Assembly: GCF_028009165.1 (NCBI RefSeq)
Contig: NW_026611615.1
Location: forward strand, 310,001-374,000
From: Akanthomyces muscarius
Taxonomy: Eukaryota; Ascomycota; Sordariomycetes; Hypocreales; Cordycipitaceae
DNA length: 64,000 bases
Direction: 5' to 3'
Shown here: piece after piece, positions 41,746-53,138 of the stretch
Position numbering within the stretch: position 1 is the first letter of the stretch
Layout of the letters: each line of letters opens with the position of its first letter
The notes under the pieces: model-generated
Told to the model about the DNA's origin: nothing
What the model saw: the letters and a program-made list of their open reading frames with translations, nothing else
Database searches by the model: none
Program-made: the position numbers and the translations under genes

Positions 41746-42297
41746 TCAGAATGACGCACCCGGTAGTATCTGACCACTGCTTCGAATATCAACAAAAGAA
41801 AAAAAAAAAAGAAAAAATAAGAAGAAACATCCACGGGTCTTTGTTGTAGCATCTGCACTTTTACTTCCCTGTGGTATTTCAGCCTTGGGGCGGCACACTC
41901 TGTAGTGCCTGTTCAGCGCATTAAGCCTGGAAAATGTCCGCTCCTCCGTGCAAAGTTCACACTTGACCTTCAAATTTGCTGTATTGTGAACTGTATATTA
42001 ATGGCGTGTAAGGTCATACGCACGAGAAAATACAACTCCACATGGCTCTCCGGTGAGAGGGTTGATGCGCTCGCAGCGGTGTTTGGTGGTTGGCCCCCCA
42101 TTGTGAAGAACTTTTCGCGACTCAAGCTCTAATCTGTGCACATCTTACAGATGGCGTTTCATCTGTCGCCAAGTTTTAAATCGTGAGCTGCAGCTTTGAT
42201 GGATACATGTATGGGCTTCGCTTTCAGCTCCGACTGCGGCCGGCCGTGCGATGCTGCCCTTGGTACTGGGTAGTGAAGCTGTATGATCACGACTGTT
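41746..42297 (-). pseudogene. C2H2 zinc-finger protein gene, interrupted by two stops
   Basis: One minus-strand frame, open from 42297 to 41746 except for TAA at 42145-42147 and TAA at 41998-42000, encodes three zinc fingers in a row. Finger 1 (about 42207-42136) has CIHQSC then RFKTWRQMKRHL, stop, DVH. Finger 2 has CERINPLTGEPC then VFSRAYDLTRH, stop, YTVH. Finger 3 has CELCTEERTFSRLNALNRHYRVC. The finger 2-3 pattern is that of a fungal C2H2 protein group. Both stops fall inside the His-linker positions, so the intact ancestor is readable in one phase. The tail runs into a pyrimidine-rich strand at 41790-41830. The upstream part (to about 42480) is open in another frame; the joint is unclear. 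Small exons removing the stops cannot be fully excluded but no splice sites fit. Confidence 0.72.
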
Positions 42298-42599
42298 TCA
42301 CAGCACGGTTTGATGGGTCAGTGACTGGGTGCTCGAGGAAGCTGACCTTGGCGCTTTCACAGTGGCGAAGTACTTCAATCGACCAATCTCCCCAAGATTG
42401 CGCAAAGCGTTGTATCGGAGCCGAAAAAGTTCGAAATAAAGTCCTGAAGTTGTGTGACATGAGAAAGCAACGCAACATTCACCGGTCAACTCGACCAGAC
42501 AACGAATCAGCCGACAGTATCTGGGAGAACCAGCGAGATCTTACTCCAAGGGGGATGAGCTCGGTACTTTTGTACCAGATCTCCTCCACGACAGCGTCG

Positions 42600-43249
42600 T
42601 CAGCTATACGGTCTCAACGATAGATTTTCTTCAGCAGCGGCGCTAGCTATGGCAGTTTTTGTCAGCACGAATTGGTCTTCCGAAAGGTGCTTGGGGTAAG
42701 TCACCCACAAGATCAAGCTAGATAGTGAGTTTCCAATCGCTTGTCTATGAGAAGTAATCCTGGTGGAAATCTCTTCGAAGAGATCTTTACTCGTCGCAAT
42801 TTTTATTTTGCGGGCAGATGTCCGCATGTCAGACCAGACACCAATGTTGAGTCCGTTGGAAGCTGTATTCCAGGTCACGACCTCTTTTGCGCACAGTGCC
42901 ATGCGCTTGTCGAGCGCCGTGAGTGCAGTATGCTTTAGCGCTGAATTAGCACTTGCTTCATTAGTCGTGGATGGTGCAGCTTCTTTCTCGGATAGGCAGT
43001 CGGCGACGGTTGATGCCACTTGAGATGCTGCATGCCGCTGATCACGCTGGGCGTGTCCGTCATCCCGTCGTGCTTGCCGCAGAATTTGCTGGACCCCGAG
43101 CAAAATCGATGTCAAGGAATCCAACTCGGAATTCAAAGTAGAGAGTTTGGGTTGCGCATGGCTGCGAAGAAAGCCTTGAGCGTCGTGATCCCCGAGATGG
43201 CTTGTCCGGCGAGCCCCGCGATGGCCAACGCCAAACCCGCAGCTTCCAT
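42600..43249 (-). pseudogene. PigL_N/NLR-like N-terminal domain, frameshifted fragment
   Basis: From the ATG at 43249 the frame reads a hydrophobic, Gly/Ala-rich start (MEAAGLALAIAGLAGQ then AISGITTLKAFF) typical of the N-terminal domain of fungal NLR-like and related proteins, but meets TGA at 43133-43135. The domain continues in a neighbouring frame (LNSELDSLTSILLGVQQILRQ onwards) to TAG near 42600, with EEISTRITSHRQAIGNSLSS near its end. No GT..AG pair joins the frames well, so a frameshift is the simplest reading. No NACHT, repeats or effector domain follow; instead C2H2 fingers lie downstream on the same strand, which may once have belonged to the same gene. Confidence 0.6.
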
Positions 43250-43632
43250 TTGTTTGTCCACGCCGAAATCGCCAATCAATTTGATCGGGTATGCCGTGCA
43301 TGCTGGGAGGTTTTTAGATATATTTGAACTCAGTAGATGGATGACACAGTTGTTGAGGCCTCGCCTCGAGGCTGAGCATCCCTCTTTGCTGTCAGCTGCA
43401 GATGCAGGCGTCCTACTAAGCCCGCCGCCACGATGCTGAGCGCACGAGTGTGCGGTATGCTACAATGGCATTTCACAGGCATTCATGCACAATAAGTAAT
43501 AAGTACATGGCCATCGCTGAAAAACATTGTAGAGAACGGACGCAAGACTGATATATATATCCAATTTTATACACCCCCACTTGTGTTCAAGCAGTCCGCA
43601 CAAAGGCAAACAGTATCCAGACGCTGTATACT
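43250..43632. other. Intergenic gap
   Basis: Between the PigL_N-like relic start and the S66 peptidase stop. Nothing seen. Confidence 0.4.
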
Positions 43633-44724
43633 TTACCCGCTCTCTACCCCGGCCTCCAATATCGCAAATTCGTCGGTTTCCGAGTCCAGCACCGCCAGTG
43701 CACCGATAGGTAGAGTGACCATCGGGGTCGTGTGCCCAATGTCCACATTGAACAATATAGGAAATCGGTTGCCGGCAAGCGGCCCATGGTGAGCGTCGCA
43801 CAAGAGGCTTGTAATAACTTGTGCATATTCCTCCCTCGCCTCTTTCGAGTCATAGCCAAATGGCCGCCCGACGACCAGGCCAGCCGCCGCGTCGAATACG
43901 CCTTGTGCAATCAAATCGGCAAAGGCGGTGCGCACAGCCCCAAGATCGTCGGCTTCACTTACAGCCGTCTCCAGGAATACAATGCGGTCGCACCAATCGG
44001 GAGCAATCGCATGCACTCCATTTAAGCGGACTACGGCGCCTAGTAGGCCTCCAAACAGCCTTCCTTGAGCCTTGCCTGGACGAAGCCACTGCCACGCAGG
44101 TGATGGCGCTACCTTTTGCACCTCGACAGAGGTCGGGCCTTGAAAGAATGCGGGATGCTCTGGTGCATACACCTGTGACCGCGATATCTTACCAAGAGGC
44201 TCGGCTTTTGTGACAGCATTCAAGAGCGCATTGACGCAAAACGTCAGCGGCGACTCCTGGTCGTCTCGGACATCAGCGGTGCCTAGTTCTGGGATCGCCG
44301 TCGGCCCGTAGAATGTGCGCAGTCCAGTTAGGGCATGCAGGAGCCAATGCAGTCCTGTGTTGTCAGAATATCCGACGACGACTTTTGGATTCGCCCGGAC
44401 ATGCGCGTGCAGCGCCGCGTCCGCCACGAGCGCGGGCAGCAGCTCTGTGAAGGTCTCGCCGCCAATGGTGCAGACGACGGCGGCAATATCTGGGTCGAGC
44501 ATTGCCTCACGGAGCTCGCTGAGTCGATCGGCAATACCGCATTGCACGTCAGGGTCTTGCCGGGATGTGAAGAGTACACGGACTTTGTAGCCGTGACTCT
44601 GAAAGAGAGAGGTGGCGCGCGCGAGTGCGTCAGGGAATATGTCATTGAGGCGCGCGGAGAGGGAGACGAAGGCGATTGTGTCGCCGGGCTGGAGGGCCTT
44701 GGCCAAGATGCTAGACGGGGCCAT
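43633..44724 (-). CDS. Peptidase S66 family (LD-carboxypeptidase / MccF-like)
   Basis: Serine peptidase fold known from bacterial murein tetrapeptide recycling (LdcA) and from self-immunity enzymes that cut microcin C-like amidated nucleotides (MccF). One exon, 363 residues from the ATG at 44724; the frame continues upstream but that part is rich in hydrophobic and untypical residues, so the MAPSSILAKALQPGD start is preferred. The nucleophile is expected at Ser120 in VVGYSDNTGLHWLL, with TIGGET before it and GHTTPMVTLPIG near the C-terminus containing the last active-site His. A fungus has no murein, so the substrate is probably another dipeptide-like or nucleotide-peptide compound. No signal peptide. 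It sits intact amid broken genes. Confidence 0.92.
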   Translation of the reverse strand: MAPSSILAKALQPGDTIAFVSLSARLNDIFPDALARATSLFQSHGYKVRVLFTSRQDPDVQCGIADRLSELREAMLDPDIAAVVCTIGGETFTELLPALVADAALHAHVRANPKVVVGYSDNTGLHWLLHALTGLRTFYGPTAIPELGTADVRDDQESPLTFCVNALLNAVTKAEPLGKISRSQVYAPEHPAFFQGPTSVEVQKVAPSPAWQWLRPGKAQGRLFGGLLGAVVRLNGVHAIAPDWCDRIVFLETAVSEADDLGAVRTAFADLIAQGVFDAAAGLVVGRPFGYDSKEAREEYAQVITSLLCDAHHGPLAGNRFPILFNVDIGHTTPMVTLPIGALAVLDSETDEFAILEAGVESG

Positions 44725-45299
44725 TGTTGAGCACTGGCAGAAGTCGGGCACCAACAGGGAGATGTAATTGAAAAAAATAACGGTAGTTAGGGAAGACGGA
44801 GGAAACTTGGAAACAAATGTAAGGGAAGGGACTTTACTGGCAGCATGTTCACTGTCATTTATTTGATAGACGAATCGTAGCTCCACTACCATTCATTGGA
44901 TGAACGAATTGTAATGAGATAAGTCCAGCCTCGTTTCGTTGGCCGTGACTCACTCGTTCGGAACTATTGTAATTGAATGCGCCCGTTGGTGTACTCTGCA
45001 GCTCTAGCGGCTGTGGCGTCTGTCATTTCGGCATCTACCAGCCGTCCGAACGCTTCGAGAGACAAAACTCGACTGCCGCGATTTATTTCTTCCTGTTTCC
45101 TGCTTTCAGCCGGTTGAAACCAGTGGCAGCATGGCCTGCGGCGGCACGGAAGCGGAAAGGATGCATTTGGAGATCGGGCGCTGGGGGCCGACTTGGCGCC
45201 GCCAGGCCAGCAGGGCAATCTTCGTCGTCCATTGCGTTGCAGAACGGCGTCCTCGAACTGTGTAGCAAAATAGCGTCTATAGCCTCGCCGCATCCCATC
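44725..45299. other. Intergenic, promoter of the S66 peptidase
   Basis: No gene. Frames in both directions near 44973-45314 are mutual shadows. Confidence 0.4.
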
Positions 45300-45551
45300 C
45301 TAAGTCGCCGTTAGCCCATGTTCTACGCACCACTTCCGAGCCTCCTCGGACTCGATAGACAGTAGCGACACATTGCCATCATCGTCCCTCGACCAAGCAC
45401 CTGCGCTTATTCTCACCAGAAAGTCTGCCGTTCGATAATTACCTTCTGGCACCGCCTGTACAAGAGCTGTCTCGCGTTGAGAGTTGCGCGCTTCCAGATC
45501 CGCTCCAAAGTGCATCAGGACAGCTGTGCATGCATCCCCCGTGGCACCCAC
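45300..45551 (-). pseudogene. Ankyrin-repeat fragment
   Basis: The frame carries one ankyrin-like unit (LMHFGADLEARNSQRETALV followed by A..GNYRTADFLVR) and a C-terminal RKWCVEHGLT. No intact upstream ankyrin units are found; fragments in a different frame (LEQHDVKAV) appear just before it. It looks like the last exon of a lost ankyrin protein. Confidence 0.5.
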
Positions 45552-45682
45552 AGCCTCGTCGCCTTCAGCCCGAACAGCGGTATATGATGAACCACGACCC
45601 TTACAGCCTTGACGTCGTGCTGCTCGAGTTAAGGCTATGGAGACCGTTCGCGACTACGGGGGTTGCGAGGCTTAAAAATTAA

Positions 45683-45886
45683 TCAGAGGTTGGCATTGTT
45701 AGTGGGATTGTGAGGGACTTTCTCAAGAGACTAGTCGTCGAGCGGTTGCCGGCTGTGATGGGAACAAAGTACCGCAACGTGGTGCTGTATTGCTTGGACA
45801 TCGATGCTGATAGGCAAATTAGCGGTTCGGCCGCTATAGATGAGGTACTGAAGAAGATCAAGGAGCTAGCAATTGGCATGCAGTAA
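45683..45886 (+). pseudogene. Orphan C-terminal exon of a conserved fungal protein
   Basis: Open frame ending with TAA at 45884-45886 and preceded in frame by TAA at 45680-45682. It contains VVERLPAVMGTKYRNVVLYC and DEVLKKIKELA, a pattern I recall from the C-termini of unnamed fungal proteins associated with NLR or ankyrin-type genes. No upstream exon was found. A GTAAGT begins at 45883, so it might also be an internal exon. Confidence 0.35.
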
Positions 45887-45978
45887 GTGAAACTTAAAGT
45901 TCAATACCACGGTTATTGTCCGACATATCAGGAGACTATCAAGTTCATTTTGGCCGTGGCTATGGCCAAATCAAACAA

Positions 45979-47098
45979 CTAGTCGATGCGAATCAGTATC
46001 TTGGCGAAGTGCTTCTTCTCCTTCAATCGTCGGTACGCATTCTTGGCCTCGGCCAGCTCAAACACCACACCATCCACCGCCGGCCGGATACCCTTCGCAT
46101 CGATAAAATCCACGGCAGCCATCAGGTCATTCCTGCTGCCACCCAGGATACCGCGGAGAATGCATGTATGAAGCAGCGCGGAAAAGGCAGGCACCGGCTG
46201 GGCATTCGGCTCGCCAACACCTCCGACAACAACGACCTGGCCGTCGACGCGGACAGCAGCAAGCGACTGCGGCAGCGTCTCGTTGCCACCAATGTCAGCT
46301 ACAACGTCGAAACCTCGGCCCCCGGGAGTGCACTTTCGTGCTTCGGCTCCCCATGCAACAGTTGTGCGATAGTTGACCACGCGAGTCGCACCCAGCTTCA
46401 CCAGTCTTGCGCCCTTTGCTTCGCTCGAGGTGGTCGCGACGACTGTGGCGCCCGCCGCGACGGCGAGCTGCAGAACGGCAATGCTGACGCCAGCCGTCCC
46501 CTGCACCAAGACCCAGGAACCTGGTCTGATCTCTTGGCCTTTGACGCCAAAGAGCAAGTTCCATGCAGTGAGCCAAGTACAAGTTAGAGTGCCAGCTTCA
46601 AGCCAGTCCAGGGACTCTGGAGCGCGGACAAGTCCAGCTTCCTTGAAGACCGCGTGCGTGCGGAGAGTGCCGTCGGGGACTTGACCAAGGGCGCTGAGAG
46701 CATCGCGAAGGCTAGGGCGAGCATCGTTCCCCTCTCTCTTGGCAAGATCTGGGCTTTGGTGAACGATGACTCTGTCGCCTGCTTTAAATTCGCTGACGGA
46801 TGCACCAACGGCCTCGACGGTTCCGGCTCCGTCGCAAGCAGGGACGACGGGAGGTGTAATCGGACCGTTGACACCCTATGCAATTTGTTAGCATACTAGA
46901 ACCCGAGATTGAGACCAAAGGATTGCCTACGATAGGCCCGGCAATGACGAGTTCGCGATAGTTTAGGCTCGCAGAGTGCAAACGAACAAGGCATTCTTTC
47001 GGGCCGAGTTCGTTGGAAGGGGTGATTTTGACGTTTTCATGGAACTCGAGTGACTTTTCAAAGCCCTCTTGGCCAGTCAAGATCCATTGTCTAGCCAT
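45979..47098 (-). CDS. Zinc-less medium-chain dehydrogenase/reductase (quinone-oxidoreductase-like)
   Basis: NAD(P)H-dependent reductase by fold. Exons 47098-46931 and 46875-45979 give 354 residues; the 55-base intron has a GCTAAC branch and joins AGPI to GVNGPI in the GroES-like domain. Landmarks: LHSASLNYREL, ACDGAGTVEAVG (Asp-Gly replacing the zinc ligand region), GDRVIVH, and the Rossmann motif GTAGVSIAVLQLAVAAGATV with VVATTSSEAK. The C-terminal AYRRLKEKKHFAKILIRID is typical. Cysteines of the structural zinc lobe are absent. Likely an enoyl or quinone reductase; substrate unknown. Divergent from the transcription factor at 47.5 kb. Confidence 0.94.
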
Positions 47099-47554
47099 GA
47101 TAGTATGTGCCGATTGCCTATTAGATGGAACAGACTGATCAGAAGATGAAGTAATTGTGAAGTGCCTGCCTTTTCGGTTCACACATAGAGGAATCTGGAG
47201 ATACTTATATTCTCACCTAGCAGGCGTGTTCCTAATGACCAAACATCTTGAATACTCACCCCCTAGACGAATATCAACCTCGAGTGAACTGTCAGTCCTC
47301 TTCGGGTAACTCAGTATAGAACCCTTAATGAGCAGCATTGGTACAGACCCCGCCCCTGTGGCGGTAAGCTTGTCTGATTGGTAGCAGCTCCGCGCTGCGA
47401 TTGGAAATGCAAACTCAATTGCCTAATCCGGTAAGGCCGGATGCTGACGAATTCGCCAATCTGCTTGGCCTCCCGAGTTCCAAGCACTTCCCGCTCACTT
47501 GGGTTCGTCCTTATGCAAAAGCTGAACAACCTAAATGAGGCATTCGGTTCTCTG
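47099..47554. other. Shared promoter of reductase and transcription factor genes
   Basis: Divergent starts 456 bases apart. No gene. The frame of the factor is open upstream to 47441, so an earlier start is possible. Confidence 0.45.
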
Positions 47555-49063
47555 ATGAGCTTTACATTTGTAACGTCGACCGGCGCTGGGCAGTCACCGT
47601 CCGCCGCCAAAAAAGTTCGCGGGCATGTCACGAGGGTTGTCTTCGCCCAACGGAGAGCGGATCGAGCACAGGCCCAAGATCGCGGCCATAGTGGAACTAC
47701 AAAGCAAAAGTTTCAGGCAAAGCGCAAAGCAGCTGTAAAGAATAGAGGTGAGACGCAAGCTTCGGCAAACGGTGCCATATCCAACGTCTCTATACCACTG
47801 GCACCCTGTCACAAGTACACTGCGAAAGAGCTAGCAATCGTTTTGTCAAAAGCCATATCACACTCAGATCCACACAGGTCCGCAGAGATATGTAAGTCTG
47901 CGATGCCTACTACTACAAGAGATTAGTGAGTGGAGGTACTGACCTTTCAAAGTGGAAGAATTCTGGTCCATTATTCTGAGCGGACATGATGGTGGAGGTG
48001 GTGCTGACTTGGAGTATGCATCGTGGCGAGAAATGCTCGCCTCCGAGCCGGCTTTCCTCGAGGCCACGATGGCGGCAGCCATGAATTACTGGTGCGCCAG
48101 TAACTTGAAAAGCAGGGCCCAAAAGCATCGTGAAAAAGCAGTGGATATGATGATTGACCGAATTAAAAACCACCAATTGCACACGGACGGCTTTCTCGGG
48201 GCTGCATTGACTATGGCGGTAAGCGAAAGACTTTTGGGGACTGAACAAAACTGGCAGATGCATATCCGCGGCATCACTGGGGCCGTTCAAGCGCGACGGC
48301 AGCGTGGGATTAAAGGACTCTCAGCTACATTCGACGACCTGATGGTGCTGTAAGGCAAGTTCTTTACTTCTGGTATTTAAACAGGAACTGACTCGTTTTC
48401 TGTAGAGACGGCCCCAATGAGGTCTTCGGATTCCCTCGGGTGTTTCATTCAGACATTATTCGCGAGTTGACACTGGACAGCAGCAGCAACCAAGCAGTGT
48501 TGACGATAGCTTCCATGGCAAAAGATGTAGCGTACTTGCGCCAGCTTCGAAACCAGAGCCCGGATTCGGTAGCACAGGCGAACAAAGTACCGCTGCGCGC
48601 TTCAGAGGCTTGGCTTCGTGTGTCGATCAAGTGCCACGTCTTGCGAACGCATCAAAACCCATTTGTTCGGTCCACTGCAAAGGCGATGGAGTTGATACTC
48701 AACATGACCTGCCCGCCGCAACCGATAGGACGAGCAACAGAATTGGCAGCCCAGTTGAAGGAAGCACTATCGGAGCTGCCTGGAAGGTCATGTATGTACA
48801 TGGACCTTACGTCTTGCTCGCTGATTCTGGGCGCCGTTGCTGCGGAAGAAGGATCGGAAGCACACCAATGGTACATTGCCCGGCTGAAAAGAGCCATTGA
48901 TGCAATGCGAGACAGGGGCTGGGATGACCCGTACTCAATCTTGGAGAAGACAATGAGCCGGGACCAGGATATGCTGGCAAGAGCGCATGCAATGAGGACC
49001 ATTGTACTTTCGGCGAGACCAGGCCAACCTTTTCCGCCCGATCGATTGGATTTAGGGTCGTAA
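47555..49063 (+). CDS. Fungal-specific transcription factor domain protein without a zinc cluster
   Basis: Probable regulator. Exons 47555-47891, 47953-48349 and 48406-49063 give 463 residues; introns are 61 bases (GTAAGT, TACTGAC, AAAG) and 56 bases (GTAAGG, ACTGAC, TAG). The start MSFTFVTSTG then KKVRGHVTRVVFAQRR is the basic N-terminal signature of a Sordariomycete family that has a short basic region in place of the Zn2Cys6 cluster. The remainder is helical and fits the DUF3468/Fungal_trans_2 type (FWSIILSGHD, VSERLLGTEQNWQMHIRGI, LTSCSLILGAV). An in-frame ATG at 47441 would add 38 residues but lies in unconserved sequence. Divergent neighbour is the reductase, a possible target. Confidence 0.82.
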
Positions 49064-52000
49064 ACAGTACGTACATAGCACATGTATAGAAAGGTAGCGT
49101 GAGAAGATAGCCAGCCCCCCAAAGAAGCAACTGCTACTGGGTCATGATCGAGCTTCGTCACTCACGATGTATCAAACAGCCGCATGCAACTGTATTGATA
49201 TGCCCGATTACCCCACAGGCCCCGTTACCACCCCAGTTTCCCGCGACGCTATCTGTTTGTCTGTCAAGCTGGTGGCTGGTTGTCTTTGTTTGGTTCCTCA
49301 CTTGCTCACCTGCACGGCTGAGGGGCTAACATGTCTTATACCTGCAGGGAGACCGCGGGGCAGCGAGACATCCTCAGCAAATAAAAATTAAAGAGCACGG
49401 AACCATCAAACCCAACTAGTTTGTACAAACTCTGGCAAGCTTACGCATGTTTATAAGAACATCTTCCTGCGCTTGATATTCGTCCTTTGGCTGTGCGGTC
49501 CGTGTCATAGCGGAATAGCGCATTGCTAAACACAGATGTTGAACGAGCAGGGGATGTGCCACTGAAAAGACCCGGCGAGTATTGGCACAAACCACACCAC
49601 CATGACGTGTGGCTCTTGAATGGCGGAGCTAATAAGAGACAAAGATTCAAACAAGCAAAAGAAAAGTGTTGCAAACTTGGCGAAACAAATATGGCTGAGT
49701 TCTGTGGCGAGACAGGAAGAGTAGACATAAAAAGCAAAGAGACCCCGATCAGTCTGGGACTGCAACTCGCGTGGCATCTGGCCGAGACAGTTGGCAGGCA
49801 CGGGCAGGTTTGCGACGAGAACTTGGTGAGCGAGCGAGCATTTTGCAATCCTCCGCTCCAGTTGGCCGTCTTGGGAGGCGGATGCTGGTGAGAATCAGAC
49901 AAATGATTCAGCGCTCGCCACGATTTGAGACCACCGCGCGCAGTCCTCAGACTAGACGGCCACGCAAAGAAGCAAAAGTACGGCCACTGCGAGAGGCGTT
50001 CAGTCAAGAACGCAGTGGACACTTGATGACGAATGCCACTAAAGGTCGACTGGCGAAGGGTCCTTCTTGGGGGGCATTTTACTACTGGTAGCGCAACCAA
50101 TCTCGACAAGTACTTGCGCCGGTCTTCTTTGATGCAATGCAGCAGGGCGTCGCATATGCACACTACTGCACGTCAAAAGCAAATTAGAGAGTGATGCCGC
50201 CTAAAAGGTGATGGTGGCTTGCAGCTCGATTCTCGTTGGCCTGTGGCTCGGACCCTTTTTGCCACGCTTGCATGATGGGCGACTTGCGGGTACGGGAAGA
50301 CAGGCTTTCGCCGAGCCTGTTTTTCGGAGGTGATCATCGTTCGAGAATTATTAGAAGCATGCAGCCACTCTCGGAGACTGCAGCTGGACATACTGGCACG
50401 ACGCGACTGGTAATTGATAACCCATCGAACAGAGGAGAGAGGGGCTTGCTGATAACTTTGCCCGGTGGCTGTTTTGCTGGCGGGTAGAGCGCCCGGCGGC
50501 CATGGCGCGACGGACAAGCAAGCTGTCAATTTACTGATAGAAAGCATCGACCACAGGGGCACGGGCTGATGGGCTCGGAGATAAGCAGCACGCACCAACA
50601 AGGGCACTCTAGAACGCCCCGCGCAGCGCATCGTATCGAGAGTCGCGATGAGCGTTTGGACTCTTGAAATATCAATTGACAGCTTTCGTCTCGTTGATGA
50701 GAGACCATGCCTAACAATGCGGTATGAAACGAGCCGGGCCGCAGGCGGCACATGGCATGGTAGCGAGACTAGCGATTGGGCCACTGGACTTGCTGGGATC
50801 CGGGAGAGCTAAGCTGGGATAAAAGGGCGCTAGTCATCTCAAGCCCCTGGTCCAGGGGCAGCGCGACTGGAGTCGACAGAGCCGTTCCAGAGAAAACACG
50901 GTTGGTTGCGAAGTTGCGCAGGCAGGCTGCCCGTCTCTGCGGGTTGAGTGGCTCGGCACCGCTATTGGCTGATCGCCGTCAAATTCATGCGCTGTGGTCG
51001 GACGTTTTGCTTTGCATTTGTCGGTAAAAAATTGTGGCGGAGCGCGGCCTTGATACGATGGTTGGATGGTCCGCAGGATTGTTCCCGCAGCTCCCTTTTC
51101 AGACACGCCAACGCTTGCAAATTGACATGGCTGTGGCAACTTGCGATGTGTTGACAACTTGATGAAACCGGATCATCTTTTGACCAAAGATGTTAACTAG
51201 GCTAGGCTTGCGACACAGAATGCGCACTTGTTCAGGTGAGGGAGCAGACTATTGACGGACCATCAGCCGCATTAGTTCAGTGGTCATGGATGCCAACGTC
51301 GTACCTGAGGCGGGCCACGATAACGAGCAGCACATCATCATGCTTGATGGCAAGGATGACAGGTCCCGGAAGAATCATTAGATATGAGCGCAATGCGTTG
51401 TGCCCGAGGGTTTGTCAGGAAAGATGGCAGAGCTCCAGCAAACGGAGTGGCTGGACCAACGCTGCCGCCCTACCAGTACATTGAGAGCATTTAGCATTTG
51501 GTACTTATAAGCTTGTTCGTCGTGCAGAGTAACTGAGTGTATCGGCAGATGAGAAGCAGATGCGCAGCAGATAATCCGAGTTTGAAATAGATTGCGCATG
51601 CAGGCTATAATAAAAATTGCAAGAGCACATATTGCTAGGCTGTACGGACTCGCGGGGGCTCGCTCCCTGCTTTGCCTGGCGGAGGCTCCTTGGTAGTGAG
51701 TGGTAGGGCGCCGGCAGCTAGCAGACTGGCAAGCTTGACAAACGGACGAGCTTCATCATCACCAACAGCCTTTGAGCGATACTTCGCCATTGCTCTCCGC
51801 AACTACATTCTGAAAGATCAACCTATAACACGAGAAAAGACAAAAAGTCGACACGAGACTGCAAGGAGAAGGGTCATCTGTAGGGGGCCGAGACAGAACC
51901 CCACGCTTCAGCGCGGCCAGTAATCTGATTCCTGCCGCCTGTTTCCTGCGATGATTGTTTTCTTTCGCCCCAGCATCCGCTGTCAGTCTTTTCTTTTCTT

Positions 52001-53138
52001 CCTTCTTCCTTCTCTCCTAGTGCGGAGAGTACCTGTCACTTTTTGCTTTGGCTGATACAATGTTCCAGCCAGGTTCCGTCTGTTCGTCCGCTTTCTCCAC
52101 CGACCTAGCGCACATTGACGAACAATTTCCTTTGTCCAACGCCCTGCCGAAGAGGAGGACTTGAAAGACCAGCACGCCTGCAGCCTGCCGAGTTCAATTT
52201 TGGTCTCTGTCCAGGGGGCCCCTGCGCGGCGCCACACGCGCCGCTCTACCAGAGTGACTAGCGGCTTGGTGCAATGGAGACCTGACAGAGAGCGTTGTAC
52301 TGGTACACCGGTACAGACGAGTCTGTCTTTGCCGAATTGCCAGGGCCTCCTCAGCGCTCTCCGTTATCTGGGAGCCTGTGTTGAGTGCTGCTGTCGCGAT
52401 CTACCAGCTGGTTAGGGGCTCGATAAAACTCTAGTTGATGCAATTAAAGAACAGACCAAAGCCCGTCGTTACCGGGCAAAGGCAACAGGGGTCACCCATG
52501 GGCTGAAACGAAGAATCGCTCCAAATCAAGCTGCTAACGCTCCCGTCAAGCTCCACCACCGGCACCGCAGGGCACTGGACTCTGCAAATCCTCACCCACA
52601 ATGGTCGACGGGCTCCGCGTTGGCGGCGGTACCCTGCTGGGGTGTCAAGTGTCTGGGGACGGCTCCTGAAGCTCTCTCTTCTCCCGGGCTGCCGCTGCTC
52701 TTCCGGCGTCGTCCACTTGTCCACCAACAGGCTAGTCATGAGTCCAGGCGGCCCATGCTCCCTGCCGAGAGCCCCTGATGTGAACATGGACAAGGTTGAG
52801 ACCCGGATCTCCCGCCTACTGCAGCAGCTTCTGCAGGTCCCGCTCGCAAGCATCCTCGCTTTACCTGTAATCATACTTGTACCTGTAGGTACTTCTCGAT
52901 ACTGGTACTGTTGTACATGGTGGCACGGCATTGTCATCTTGTTGGCCCCCCTGACCAGTCCACTTCTAGTCCTAATATCAACCGTGCCACCGCCTCGCCC
53001 TTCCTCTCACTTGCCTTTCCCACCTAGGTGTCGATGGCTAGATAAAAATTGGTTTCAAACGTCCTTCCATTTTTTTTCTTCGACCGACTAGTCTAGGCAT
53101 CGAGAGTCTTGAGCGAAGCAGAGCTTTACTCATTCATC
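49064..53138. other. Gene-free stretch of 4.1 kb upstream of the DENN gene
   Basis: Mixed-composition DNA with only short unconvincing frames. Polypyrimidine stretches at 51990-52020 and 53065-53085. Candidate long leader, long promoter or non-coding transcript; nothing decisive is visible. Confidence 0.4.

Noticed and set aside
41595..41858. Extra exon after the third zinc finger (YYRVRHSDDK region)
   Set aside because: A GTAAAA..GAAG join is possible but the donor is poor and the sequence is not part of the finger family.
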